This document shows positions 52,514-63,302 of a DNA stretch of 64,000 bases, one piece after another. Under the pieces are notes generated by a model. The model was not told the origin of the DNA. It made no database searches and saw only the letters and a program-made list of their open reading frames with translations. The translations under genes were made by a program, and so were the position numbers. Origin of the DNA: Anodontia alba (lineage: Eukaryota > Mollusca > Bivalvia > Lucinida > Lucinidae); the NCBI GenBank assembly GCA_964016985.1, contig OZ024825.1, forward strand, positions 38,129,557 through 38,193,556. The letters run 5' to 3'. How positions within the stretch are numbered: position 1 is the stretch's first letter; each line of letters begins with the position of its first letter.

Positions 52514-52584
52514 TACAATGGGTTATGTTGAAATCTTGTTTCGTGGGTAACCCACGAAACAAGTTTTCAACTTAACCCATTGTA
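52514..52584. repeat. Fold-back at the left end of a family I element
   Basis: ACAATGGGTTATGTTGAAAT and its inverse pair around CGTGGGTAACCCACG. The right arm runs into the I tip TTAACCCATTGT. Confidence 0.7.
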
Positions 52585-52793
52585 GTCGGGAGACCCCTAA
52601 AAGGGTTAATGGCAAACAGTGCAGAATCAGATCAGATGTCCAAGAATGCGGCATCTGATCAGGTCTCCAATGCAAATAGTTTAACCATTTTTCCCTAGGA
52701 ATATCTAAATCATAGCTGGACAAACCTAAAATTGACATTGGACTCTTCCAATATATAGTGTGGGGGGAGTCTATTCAGTCTACAATGGGTTAA
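52572..52793. repeat. Family I MITE
   Basis: TTAACCCATTGTAGTCGGGA to CAGTCTACAATGGGTTAA, with core loop ATGTCCAAGAATGCGGCAT. Confidence 0.9.
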
Positions 52794-52960
52794 CCATATT
52801 TACCTAAAGTCTTCAGGCAGACAGACCTGAGCAAACAGTGTAGACCCAGATTATATGCCACAGAATGCAGCATCTACACTGGTCAGGCTCTACACTGTTT
52901 GCCACTCATTCAGCAGTTTTTAGGCACATCAACAGTTATTAAAATGGACATAATCAAATT
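52794..52960. repeat. Family J MITE, right end lost
   Basis: ACCATATTTACCTAAAGTC and CTGTTTGCCACTCATTCAGC follow directly on the I element. Confidence 0.75.
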
Positions 52961-53903
52961 AATAGTTCATGAACTGCATAACAGTTCATACCCAATTATT
53001 GAATTGCTGGAGATAGTTCATGAACAGTTCATGAATAGGTATTTCATGAACTAGAAGTTCAAGGACCATTCATGAACTACAAATTCTTCAATTACAAGTT
53101 CATGAATTAAATATTTCAGCTCATGAATAAAAAAAATTAAAATATCAGATCATGAACTAGTTCATGTTGGTTGATAAAGTACATGTATTTGATTATATTC
53201 ATGACCAACTGGTGATAAGCTTGTAGTTCATGAATCTGAAGATAATAAACCATTTGTCCATCTACAGTCACTGCAAGTTCATGAACTTCAGTTCCTAAAC
53301 AGTTTTATATCCATTCTTGAAACCAGGAAGCAGCTGGGGTGGGAAAGGGTGAACCCTAAAATTGGAACAAATTATTTCAAAATCAGGCAGTTATTGAATG
53401 GAAGTTGATTTTACACCCCAAATTTTGACCTAAAGTTTATGGTTTTCTTAAGAATCACAGTCTTCTTATCCAAGTTATGGGTGTACTTAGTTTTAAAATT
53501 TACTGTATTAAAGATAAAAGTCTAGGTTTGGACATGACATTTCAAGTGTTTATGAATAGTTCATGAACAATTCATGTATCATTTATGAGTAGTTCTAAGG
53601 GCACTTTATAGTTTTATTAGAGTGAACCCCTTTGTTGTTGTTTTATTTTTTAATTCTGGCAGTAAAGGACATATTCTCCTGAAAAGATCAGTATGTTCTT
53701 TATTTTATTTTCTGTTTATTTGTTTATGATGTCTTTATTTCAGTTTTTAAAACAAATAATAGAGAAATGTTTATCTTTAAAGACAATGAATAAGTTATAT
53801 CTGTACTAAGAAACCAGCAGGCCAAATAAATTATACTGCAACTAATTTGTAATTCAATGCCCCACCCACTTACATAACCATGCCTCCTGGCAATTAGTTT
53901 GTT

Positions 53904-54209
53904 GTCGTTTGTGTTGAGGTTTTATAGCCTAGTCAACCCAATGGGGTCATGTCGATCGCGGTCAGTTTACCTAACCACACGTTTACTGGGCAGGCTTAGT
54001 CCTCTAAGCGGTTAACCAGTATGGTGCACATTCTTTCGCCAGAAACTGACAACTGCCTTTCTTGAATCAGCAGAAGGGAGAGAATGACCGTAGAAAATAT
54101 TTCATGATCAATCTCCACAAAAGAATGTTGCCGACCTTGGCGGGGGTTGAACCCACAACCTCCTGGTCTCCAGTTGGACGGCGCATCCAACTGAGCCACC
54201 GAGGCCGGC
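53904..54209 (-). repeat. SINE1 with 9 bp target duplication
   Basis: Full SINE1 order, from tail TTTTATAGCCTAGTCAACCC to head TGAGCCACCGAGGCCGGC. TAGTTTGTT lies on both sides (53895-53903 and 54210-54218). Confidence 0.9.
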
Positions 54210-54635
54210 TAGTTTGTTATTAAAATGTTTGTCTTGCAATGATTATATGTGATATTAAAATATACATTTATAAATAGATAAAATATCTTTTGTCTTAAGG
54301 TATCTCATAAACAGAAAACTAGAGATTACTGACTACCCTGGTAAAAAGTCATGGAAAAAACTATTTGTTCATATATATCATGAATAGTTCATGAACTAGA
54401 ATAAAATGGCAAAACAGTTTTAGTAGGGTGATTCCATCTTCCCTTTTTTAATTTTGGCGCCAAATGCCACAATCTCTAGAGAAGATCAGTTCTTTATTTT
54501 CTGTTTATTTGTTTGTGACTTTTTGATCAATATTTAAAACAAATGCCATAGAAATGTTTTCTTTTTAAAGATGATAAAAAATGAGATATATCTGTACTAT
54601 AAAAACTTCATGAAAAATAAATGATACAGCAACTA

Positions 54636-54742
54636 CCCAGTCAACATTCTACGTAAATCTATATCGGGCCGTCATCGGCCCGTCAGGGTAGCTGACGGGC
54701 CGATGATGGCCCAATGTAGATTTACGTAGAATGCTAGCTGGG
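54636..54742. repeat. CCCAG-ended palindrome at TA
   Basis: CCCAGTCAACATTCTACGTA to TACGTAGAATGCTAGCTGGG, flanked by TA. The centre is GACGGGCC repeated in both orientations. A partial relative lies at 62819. Confidence 0.8.
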
Positions 54743-55334
54743 TAAGGTCAATACCCTACCCACCTGGCATACCCCTGCTTTCTGATAATCATTAATTTGT
54801 GGTTAATATGCTTGTGTTATGATTATTTATGATATAAAAATTTACTTCTATTGATAGATAAAAATATCTTCTGTCTTAAAACATCTCATAAGTATACTAT
54901 TAAAGATTACTGACTGCCCAGTTAACAGGCCAAGGTTACAATATTTGCTTGTGAATGGTTCATGAACCATAAAAGTTCATGAATCAAGAGGTTCAGGAGC
55001 TATACATGAACTGGAATTTATGTACTGTTCATGAACTATTTGGTCATGAACCAGATAGTTCATGAATTTACCATCTGTTATTCATGGACTAGTCATGAAC
55101 AAAATCACAAATAGTCCACAAACCATTCATTAACTACAAAACCATTCATGAATCATGAACCAGTCATGAATCTGTATTGTATTTCATGAATTACTTTAGT
55201 TCATGAAAAATAATTTATAATACGAGTATAAAAAAAAACATTCATGAATTAGGAATAATTCATGAACTGCCAATTTTGTTGTTAATGGACTATTCACAAA
55301 AAAAAGTTCATGAACAATTCAAGAATTGTTGGAG

Positions 55335-55344
55335 GTGTGTGTGT

Positions 55345-55375
<31 letters not shown>

Positions 55376-55398
55376 GGGGGAGGACAGGGGGGGGGGGA
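55335..55398. repeat. (GT)n then poly-G
   Basis: About 12 GT dinucleotides, then a G run interrupted by AGGACAG. Confidence 0.8.
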
Positions 55399-55411
55399 GG
55401 ACAGTGAAAAG

Positions 55412-55592
55412 TTAGCTCTAGATAAGGCATTTCTGTCAACCAAAAAGTATTAATGTTTGTTTTATTTCTCCTCAAAAAACACATGCTGTGTGTACTCATT
55501 AGAAATACCTCATCAAGGTGCTTCAAATGACTACCCACAACACAGATTTTCATGGAGAAATAAGACAAAAAATATATTATCTGGATACCCTG
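55412..55592. repeat. Family D MITE
   Basis: TTAGCTCTAGATAAGGCA start, with core TACTCATTAGAAATACCTC; imperfect. Confidence 0.7.
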
Positions 55593-55785
55593 TAATGTTG
55601 AGATATTCTGAAACATGGCAATACATGACAGGACAACAAAGACATTCCTGGATAGCCAGGCTGGCTGACAGAAATATTTCTGTTAACAAGAGAATCTTTA
55701 GTCAGAAACTGCATAATGTTGTTGGCATGAGTGACATATATTTACATGTATTCTGCTGTGATTACTAATCTCCCATATGCTTTTA

Positions 55786-55950
55786 AAGCTAAGCACTCTG
55801 GGTAAAATTTTCAGCAGATAGCATATTGAAATATTTTTCTTATTTTTTCCCAGAAATCAGGTTTTGACATTTTATACATACGTATTTGTGCAGAAATAAG
55901 AAAAATATCACAGCTTTTTGGTTGAACAAAAGGCCTTATCTGGAGATATT
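55786..55950. repeat. Chimera: C left half joined to D right half
   Basis: 55786-55877 is C (TAAGCACTCTGGGTAAAAT to TTTTGACATTTTATACATA). 55880-55950 is D (GAAATAAGAAAAATATCACA to CTTATCTGGAG). Confidence 0.65.
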
Positions 55951-56052
55951 TCTAATGACAGAATCTTGGAACAAACAGACCTCTTATTGCCAACAGTTGT
56001 TATAGTTGCGACTAGAATAAAGCTCCAGAAAAAGGCTTTTTTCCAACAAATT

Positions 56053-56298
56053 TTAACCCTTAAAGCGCCAATCACAACAATTGTCGTCTGCTTTGTCTTC
56101 TGCTTGTGATTTTAAAAGTCATTTCTGCAAACAGTGTGAACCTAGATCAGACTGCTCCTTTAGGAGCAGTCTGATCTGGGTCCACACTGTTTGCCGGTAT
56201 GCAAAAAATAGCTTTGAGAAGTTTGCAAGAATATTCAGCAGACGACATTAACAGACGACATTCTGAGATGCAGTTTTTCTTGGCGCTTTAAGGGTTAA
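56053..56298. repeat. Family B MITE with GCAAACAG core, reference copy
   Basis: TTAACCCTTAAAGCGCC to GGCGCTTTAAGGGTTAA (246 bp, exact ends). The core 56128-56195 carries the loop ACTGCTCCTTTAGGAGCAGT, the same as in J2. Confidence 0.9.
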
Positions 56299-56822
56299 TA
56301 TTTTTCTTTTTCTTCACAATAAAAGGTTGACTGTTTACTCATTTATAGATACATATTTACCTCTTCAAGGGTGTCAATCTGTTTTTGGATTTACAAATGT
56401 AATTTTTGTTGGGACAAAAATCATTAACTTGTCCCACATCAATGGTGGAGGGGGAAATATTGTTTTCAGTGTGGATCCAGTGAGCATGAGCATTGGCAAC
56501 AGCATGCTCGTTATTTTGCTTGCACAATCTCTTTAACTGGTTGAGGGATTTTTATCAAACTCATGGGAAACATCATTGGGTAAACGTCAGAGCTTAGAGT
56601 TTATTGACGTTGACCTCATTTTCAAGGTCAGCAGATCTTGATCACATTTTCAAGGTCAGCAAACGACAAATTGTGTCAAATTCATGTCAAATTTGCCATA
56701 AGCTGTGTACTAAAATCTGTGAGATAAGGCAAACTTTTAAGGGAGATTTGACCAATTTCTGTGAGAATTTCTTAAACATCACTTTGGAGCTCTCCCTATG
56801 AGGTCTAAAGTCTTTTTTTTTT
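56299..56822. other. Unassigned; 56510-56650 repeats near 58545-58690
   Basis: GACCTCATTTTCAAGGTCAG and TATCAAACTCATGGGAAACA have diverged partners at 58545-58690, beyond the 1.5 kb element. No exon was recognised. Confidence 0.5.
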
Positions 56823-58342
56823 CATCCCAGGTGAAAATGGTACTGAAATTTCAGTGAAATTTCACCCAAATTTTGGTGATATAGTGAAATATCAGTGATA
56901 TTCTGCTGTTTGACCAAAATTTCATAAAATTCCAGTGATATTTCAGTGAAATTTCATTTAAATTTTGGTGATACAGTGAACTATCAGTGATATTCTGCTG
57001 TTTGACTGAAATTTCATACAACTCCAGTGATATTTCCGTGAAATTTCATTTAAACTAGTTTAAAAGCAGCTTACAGAATTTCATCAATATTTTGGCCTTT
57101 AATTCAAGAAAAAGAAAATACAAAACTGAAATATGCATGGAAGGAAAATTTCTATGATTCAAAACTAGACTGTATAGCAGTGCTTTTTGTGTGCTATGCA
57201 AGGTGTATCTTCTTAGTTATATATATTTTTTCATCTTAAATCATTTTGCCACTGAAAATAGAATAGATTTTAGTTCATAGGGAAATCTCATCAAATTTCA
57301 CTGAAATATCAGTGAAATATCAGTGATGATATCATCACTTCAGATGCATGATGGGGAAAAAATGGCTGCCTAGATAAAGGAGGAATTTTCAAAGTTGAGG
57401 GAAAAATTAATTATGAGGCAGTTTTTTAGATGGCAAATATCACAGAACATTAGCTGATATAGTGAGTACAAATGAGACTATGTACAGTTTAAAAGATTTT
57501 GTAGGAGAACTGTAAGGCAGAAATCAAGCAATATGATGGCAGTTACAGTACAGTTTGCAGGAGCACATAGTTTTTAAAGGTCAACAGTTTCTGATGATTT
57601 TAAACAATTAAGTATGCTGCCAGGCCCTAGTAACACAACTTTGACTGAAAAAATATAACAAACATCTCCATACCATAAGTAAGGGGCTGTTGACTTTTTT
57701 TTTGCTTAAAAAGAAAAGATAGTCATTTAAAATGGGTGGGGTAGAGTATGGCATGTAAACAGAGACTGAGCTGTAGGAATTCATTATATAGCCATTCAGT
57801 GAAAAGAGTTTGTTAAAGTTGTTTTATTTCCCCATGACATTTTATGGATGATCTAATATCCATCTTTTGCCCAGTATAATTAAAAGATATATAGCCTTTT
57901 GGGGACAAGTTAATATTACAAATAAGTTCAGTGATACTTCACTGGAAGTTCTATGAAATTTCAATGAAATAATTTGCTTAAATATCACTGAAAGTTCAAT
58001 GATATTTCTCAGGAATATCACTGAAATTTCACTGTAATATCATAGATCTATCAGTGAAATTTCATTTAAATTACAGTGATAAATTTGGTCATAATAATTC
58101 CGAAATTTCGCTGAAATTATGGTGATATTTCAATGAAATTGTGGTGATATTTCTGTGAAATTTCAGTAGAACTTCTGTGAAATTTCGGTAAAATTTCAGT
58201 AGAATTTCTGTGATATTCTGATGAAATTCTGCTAGAATATTGACCAAATTTATCAGTACTTTTCCTATGAAATTTTGGTGAAATTTCAGAAGAATTTTGG
58301 TGATATTTCAGTGAAATTTCGTTAACTTTTTCACCTGGGATG
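56823..58342. mobile_element. 1520 bp element of TGAAATTTCA repeats
   Basis: The ends are CATCCCAGGTGAAAA and TTTTTCACCTGGGATG. Both flanks inside carry many GTGAAATTTCAGTGATAT-type words (56840-57060, 57290-57330, 57930-58320), leaving a non-repetitive middle. No transposase was recognised. Confidence 0.8.
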
Positions 58343-58952
58343 TTAAGAAGCTTGTAAAAACCAAAACAGTGTGTGATTTATGCTTATTTCTTCATAAAAT
58401 CTGTTGTAAAATTGTCTGAAAATTCTGTGAGATTTGAAGATTTTATGGGAATCGCCTTCCAGATGGGCCAAATTCTGTGAGTTTTTATCTCACAGTGTGA
58501 GATATGGCATGTATGATTTACATGCACTTTCTTATGGGCATTGTACCAATTGAACTGCTTAATGGCTTTTCATCAAACTTGCTGGGATACATCATTAGGA
58601 TAAACTTTAGAAATCAGCACTGAAAAGTTTGTTGACCTTGCCCTCATTTTCAAGGTCTAAACAGGACATGTAGTGTCAAATTTATGTGGTGGGAGAACAG
58701 CAGTTTTGTTATTGTTTTTTTTTTTGTTTGTTTTGTTGTTGTTTTTTTTTTGTTGTTGTTGTTTGTTTTCTTGTTTTTTTTTGTTGTTTTTCTTTCTCTA
58801 AAAAAAACAATCAAAATAAAACCTTGTGCAGTAACCTGAGGCTTCTGGTTCCCAGCTGTATTACATTAAATAGAAAACTGAAACCAGAAGTCACAGGTCA
58901 CAAGGTTATATTTATACCTATAATTATCAAATTTGGGATAAATCTGTGCTCT
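58343..58952. other. Unassigned, with a T-rich tract
   Basis: T/G-rich DNA at 58708-58790 accounts for the F-rich frame there. 58545-58690 is the diverged repeat of 56510-56650. Confidence 0.4.
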
Positions 58953-59104
58953 TTAACCCTTAAAAATCTAAGCAAATTTGTAGCAGAAGATTCAAACGAA
59001 ATATCTAGCTTTGAAAAATACAAAGAAAAACATAAATAAAAGAATAAAAAACAAAAAAAAATAAAAAAAATGTCATCTGCTGCAGTTGTGATTATAAGGA
59101 TTAA
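58953..59104. repeat. Family B MITE, shortened
   Basis: TTAACCCTTAAAAATCTAAG to TGTCATCTGCTGCAGTTGTG then TTAA. Confidence 0.7.
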
Positions 59105-59469
59105 GAGACAGTTACTGATACAGTGGTAAAGATACTATTTGCTGAAATACTGGTGAAGACACCTGCAGTAAAGGCTGTTTCCAAGACTGTCTCTGAAATA
59201 CTAATAAATTCACGTTAATAATCATCGTTAATTAAATGCAACACTGCCATTACTGTATATTTTTTCATACGTTTTTCAATGTAGTTGCTGGCACTTTGCA
59301 TTGAGTTGACCCCATGATATATTCACAGGTGTATATATATATATAAATCTGTGCTAAATCTTTTTCTCTTAAGGTTAATGATGTTTTGATACTTCAGACT
59401 GATGATTTTGTATTTTACATCTTTTTCAACAGTATTTCAGTTATAAAGAGATGATGGAAGTGTGAAAAT
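59105..59469. other. Unassigned sequence
   Basis: About 360 bp with a short (TA)n at 59334. No gene was seen. Confidence 0.4.
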
Positions 59470-59674
59470 GGAAGATAAAGCGCTTTTTTCATCAAAAAAG
59501 TAAAACATGTGGGTAATCATTAAAAGTGCCTCTGCAAAGTCCTTCTAATAAGTACCTCTAATCAGAAGCATGCACCTCTGTAAGGTGCTTCTAATGAGTA
59601 CCTAAAACAGTACATATGTTTTCATGGAAAAATAAGAAATATATTTTGTGGATACCCCCTTTATCTGTAGCTAT
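59470..59674. repeat. Family D MITE with an internal duplication
   Basis: AAGTGCCTCTGCAAAGTCCT and GCACCTCTGTAAGGTGCTTC form two half-palindromes; the end is TTTATCTGTAGCTATG. Confidence 0.7.
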
Positions 59675-59810
59675 GCTCTGTGCAGTGAAGAGTTCTACAG
59701 TCATGAGCTGAATTCACCTGTTGATATCCAAATGCGGGGCACGGTGAACCAAAGCCAGGAGTGCTAACCTCTTGACTACATGGATGCTATGCGAACTTAG
59801 CCAAGTTCAT
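59675..59810 (-). repeat. SINE3, partial
   Basis: CTCTGTGCAGTGAAGAGTTC, CAGTCATGAGCTGAATTCAC and AGGAGTGCTAACCTCTTGAC. Confidence 0.6.
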
Positions 59811-59933
59811 ATGATTTCGCACTGTAAATCAGTCCAATGATGAAGCAGGATTAGGGAAAGGCTGACTGAAAAAGTTACCTATAAGCCTGAACTAATGGAC
59901 CAGGATTGTCTTGTCTACAAATCAAATGAATTT

Positions 59934-60140
59934 TTAACCCTTGTCATGCTTAATATATTAAGATGCCATGCGCACCTAATTTCCAGCCGATTACTTGATT
60001 CAGGTTGTTGATACAAATTCACATACTAAATAGCAAACAGTGCAGACCCAGATCAGTTGGCTTCTTCAGAAGCCAACTGATCTGGATCTACACTGTTTGC
60101 AAAAGCAGGGCATACCCGGGTTCAGTAGGACCAGGGTTAA
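59934..60140. repeat. Family A MITE
   Basis: TTAACCCTTGTCATGCTTAA to TTCAGTAGGACCAGGGTTAA; the core is intact. Confidence 0.9.
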
Positions 60141-60174
60141 ATTGAAAAGAATATGTGCATTTCACCATTTTTTT

Positions 60175-60380
60175 TTTTAATAAATCCAGAAGATGATTTG
60201 ATTTTACATCCCTTTCAACATTTTTTAAGTCATAGTGAGATGAGAAAAGGGTGATACTGAAAGGCTCTGTGCAATGAAATACTGTACAGTCAACAGATGA
60301 ATTCTGCCTCCAGCAAGATTCAAACTTGGGACCTCCTGGTCTGAAGTCGGGAGCTCTAACCACTCAGCCACCTGGACACT
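60175..60380 (-). repeat. SINE3
   Basis: Reverse TGGCTGAGTGGTTAGAGC and GTTTGAATC-type boxes lie at 60305-60372. The body and TTTTACATCCCTTTCAAC tail are present. Confidence 0.8.
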
Positions 60381-60390
60381 TCTCCAGAAT

Positions 60391-60668
60391 CATTACGAAA
60401 ACACGCCTATTTAAATATACTGAAAATTTCACTACCAAAAGCTGAAAGTTTTCAGATAAAAATTCTGATATTTTTCATATTTCTGCTCAAAACATAGATT
60501 GTGGGTACTTGTTAGAACCGCTTCACTGAGGCAGTTCTAACGAGTACCCACAACCTATGTTTTTGAGCAGAAATAAGAAAAATAATGTATACCCCTGTAA
60601 ACCCCAGTTTTACTATATAAAAGAGGGGTTTAAGGGGGTCAAAATTATATAGGTATGTTTTTGTGATA
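60391..60668. repeat. Family E MITE, reference copy
   Basis: CATTACGAAAACACGCC to AGGTATGTTTTTGTGAT. The core GTTAGAACCGCTTCACTGAG is near perfectly inverted. Confidence 0.85.
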
Positions 60669-60900
60669 TAACTCATTTAAGTCTGGCATCCCATAAAAGG
60701 GACACTGGCAAACAGTGTAGATCCAGATGAGATGCCACAGAACGCTGCGTCTGATCAGGGTCTAGAATGTTTGCATTAAATAGAGAAATTTCTATAAAAC
60801 ATAATAATAATAAAAACTAACCAGACACCCTTTATATAGGAAATGAACCTATCCAAAGAGTTATGGTAGAAGAGTTGTTCACTTGGCATAAATTGGTTAA
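60668..60900. repeat. Family I2 MITE
   Basis: TATAACTCATTTAAGTCTGG to ACTTGGCATAAATTGGTTAA; the core loop is ATGCCACAGAACGCTGCGT. Confidence 0.8.
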
Positions 60901-60936
60901 AGAAAAAGACATCTTTTATCAACTTTGCAAATTAAA

Positions 60937-61034
60937 GCACTGAGGTGCTTCTAATAAGTACCCATAACATAATATGTTTTCATGTAGAAATAAGAAAAAT
61001 ATTATGTGGAAAACCCCTCTTATATGAAGCTATG
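60937..61034. repeat. Family D right half
   Basis: GCACTGAGGTGCTTCTAATA to TCTTATATGAAGCTATG. Confidence 0.65.
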
Positions 61035-61087
61035 AATGTACTGTCTGCAGAATTTGCCCTTAGAATGGTAAAGGTTAATAGTAAAGG

Positions 61088-61285
61088 TTAACCTTTACCA
61101 TGCAATGGGCTAATTCAGCAAATGACAAACTATTGATATTTTTTTTATTTTTTTCCCAGAAAATAGGCTTTGACATTTCATGCAATTTGCATGAAATGTC
61201 AAAGCCTATTCTCTGGGAAAAATACATAAAATATTTAAAAATAATGTCTGCTGATTTTTTTTTTTCCCAGCATGCTCAGCGTTAA
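61088..61285. repeat. Family C MITE with perfect centre
   Basis: TTAACCTTTACCATGCAATG to CAGCATGCTCAGCGTTAA (198 bp). GCTTTGACATTTCATGCAA is followed immediately by its inverse. Confidence 0.85.
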
Positions 61286-61473
61286 GGCAAGAACTAATTA
61301 CACAGTTGTTACTTATCAATTATTAATAACATAAGAGTGAGATAATAACTGGAGATGGGTGGGAAAAATATTGCCAAGAATCACATTTTCACCTGTGCCA
61401 AATTTTACAAATGATTGGACACAATCTCTGAGATGTGATTTTTGCCTTGTTAAATGCTGTGATCAAACTGATC
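61286..61473. other. Unassigned sequence
   Basis: No exon or repeat was recognised. Confidence 0.35.
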
Positions 61474-61807
61474 TTAACAATTAGCATATTAGATAACAAT
61501 TTCAGCAAACGACAATTTTATTTTTTTTTTAATTTTTCTTATTTTTCCCAGAAAAAGGCTCTGACATTTCATGCAAATTGTCTTTGCCGAGTGTACTCTT
61601 CTACCACAACTCTTTGGACCGGTCTATTTCCAATAGCAGGGTGTCTGGTTAGTTTTTTATTATTACTATGTTTTAAAGAAAGTCCTGTAATTAATGCAAA
61701 CTGTTACTTAAAGACCCTGATCAAATGCCACATTCTGTGGCATCTGATCTGGGTCTGCAATGTTTGTCAAGTACCCTTTTGGGTGTTTCGCAACTAAAAT
61801 GGGTTAA
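61474..61807. repeat. C left half joined to I2/I MITE
   Basis: 61474-61584 is C cut at AAATTGTCTTTGCC. It continues into I2 (GAGTGTACTCTTCTACCAC), which ends with an I-type tip AACTAAAATGGGTTAA. Confidence 0.65.
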
Positions 61808-61841
61808 ACTCATAGAGATATACATCTGCATCTTTATCAGT

Positions 61842-62145
61842 TAATATGCTTAACAATTCCTGTGAATTGTCTTCAAGGGAAATAACTTGCATGAAATATC
61901 AAAACTATTTACTGGTAAGAATAAGATAATATCATTTGCTTGCACGCAGAGTTAAATTGCCTGGCACCAGTTATTCCAGACATCTCACTAAAAACAGCAA
62001 TTCATAAAATCCCAGATAGACAAGAATATCTACTTAAATATAATAAAAGAAAATTGCAACCAAGGAGTTATCAGAAAATAAATTTATTATTTAGTTATAT
62101 TGGTTCTCTTCGATTAGTTCAGGAAGCTAAAATCTGGCACACCAT
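61842..62145. other. C-like scrap and unassigned sequence
   Basis: GTGAATTGTCTTCAAGGGAA and CTTGCATGAAATATCAAAAC are C-like. 61960-62140 is unique; a 69-codon plus-strand frame there has no recognised homologue. Confidence 0.35.
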
Positions 62146-62365
62146 ATAACCCATTGCAGTCTGGAGACCCCAAAAAGGGTAACTGGCAAACAGTGCAGAC
62201 CCAGATCAGACACTGCAGTGGTATCTGATCAGGGTCTCCACTGTTTACAAATAGTTCAACCATCTTTCTCTAGGAATATCTAAATCACATAGCCTGATAT
62301 ACCTAAAATTGAAATTAGAATCATCGAATATATAGTATGGGGGAGTTCATTCAGTCTGAAACTTA
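62146..62365. repeat. Family I MITE
   Basis: TAACCCATTGCAGTCTGGAG, core GGCAAACAG...CACTGTTTAC, and a weak right end CAGTCTGAAACTTATTTTA. Confidence 0.75.
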
Positions 62366-62472
62366 TTTTATGTCAAGTGAAAAGCACAGGCCAAACCTCC
62401 TCACTCTATCACTGTGATAATGACTATTTTGCAGGTTATTGTTGCTGCAGTAAAATTTTAGGAAGGGCTGTG

Positions 62473-62708
62473 TTAACATTTTGCACTTTAGCAGATAAAA
62501 TTTTGAAACAGTTTTCTTATTTTTCCTAGGAAAAATAGGTTTTAGCATTTCATGCAAACTGTCTCCTAAGGTTGATGATTTTTTTCTAACAGGCATTGGT
62601 AGTGGCACGAACTGAGCCACTGCCAAAGCCTACTTTCTGAGAAAAATAAGAAAAAATAGCATAAATTTGTTTTCTGCTATATTGGCCCAGACAGAAGTGA
62701 AAGGTTAT
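62473..62708. repeat. Family C MITE, centre replaced
   Basis: C arms TTAACATTTTGCACTTTAGC and AATTTGTTTTCTGCTATATT enclose a short unrelated palindrome (AGGCATTGGTAGTGGC/GCCACTGCCAAAGCCT). Confidence 0.6.
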
Positions 62709-62818
62709 AAAGATTTTCTTTCTGCTAGATGGACAGGCAAAATGTGTGTTTGAGTTGAGATTTAATGTCACTTTCAACAATATTTCAATCATCATGATGG
62801 TGTCTGGATATGATGGTA

Positions 62819-62880
62819 CCCAGCTAGTATTCTTTATAAATCTATAGCGGGCCGATAACAGCCCGCTATAGATTTAATTC
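62819..62880. repeat. CCCAGCTAG-type palindrome, partial
   Basis: CCCAGCTAGTATTCTTTATA and AATCTATAGCGGGC with its inverse; related to 54636-54742. Confidence 0.7.
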
Positions 62881-62929
62881 GGCCTCGGGGTAGGAACTGA
62901 TATCCTTTTATATTGCCTCACTGCACCAT

Positions 62930-63200
62930 CCAGGGGCATCACACTGATGTGGTATACCATCCAGGGGCACCACACTGATGTGGTATACCATCCAGAGGCA
63001 CCACAATGATGTTGTATACCATCCAGGGGCACCACACTGATGTGGTATACCATCCAGGGGCACCACACTGATGTGGTATACCATACAGTGGCACCACACT
63101 GATGTGGTATACCATCCAGGGGTACCACACTGATGTGGTATACCATCAAGGGGTACCACAGACGTGGTATACCATCGAGGGACACCACACTGATGTGATA
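62930..63200. repeat. Minisatellite, ~31 bp units
   Basis: About nine units of ATACCATCCAGGGGCACCAC ACTGATGTGGT, a little shorter at the right edge. The overlapping frames here are only translations of the repeat. Confidence 0.92.
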
Positions 63201-63302
63201 CCATCAGTCACATTATATTTCACTTTAGTGCAACCAGTCCCAACTCTTCTTCCTAATTCTGAGCACCAATCAAAGAGCAACCAGTACCAATTTCAGAAAG
63301 TC

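Larger units (their letters stand above)
52961..55330. mobile_element. Element built of TTCATGAA-type palindromes
   Basis: Dozens of AGTTCATGAAC and ATTCATGAAT words cluster at 52966-53280, 53540-53590, 54370-54410 and 54950-55320. The middle resembles itself: GATCAGTATGTTCTTTATTTT near 53690 recurs near 54490. SINE1 (53904) and a palindrome (54636) are nested. Exact ends not found. Confidence 0.55.

Noticed and set aside
58686..59039. 117-codon plus-strand frame rich in Phe and Val
   Set aside because: It is a T/G-rich tract followed by a decayed family B element.
62874..63204. Three overlapping minus-strand frames (63-104 codons) rich in VPLDGIPHQ-type repeats
   Set aside because: They are translations of a 31 bp minisatellite in all three frames, not proteins.
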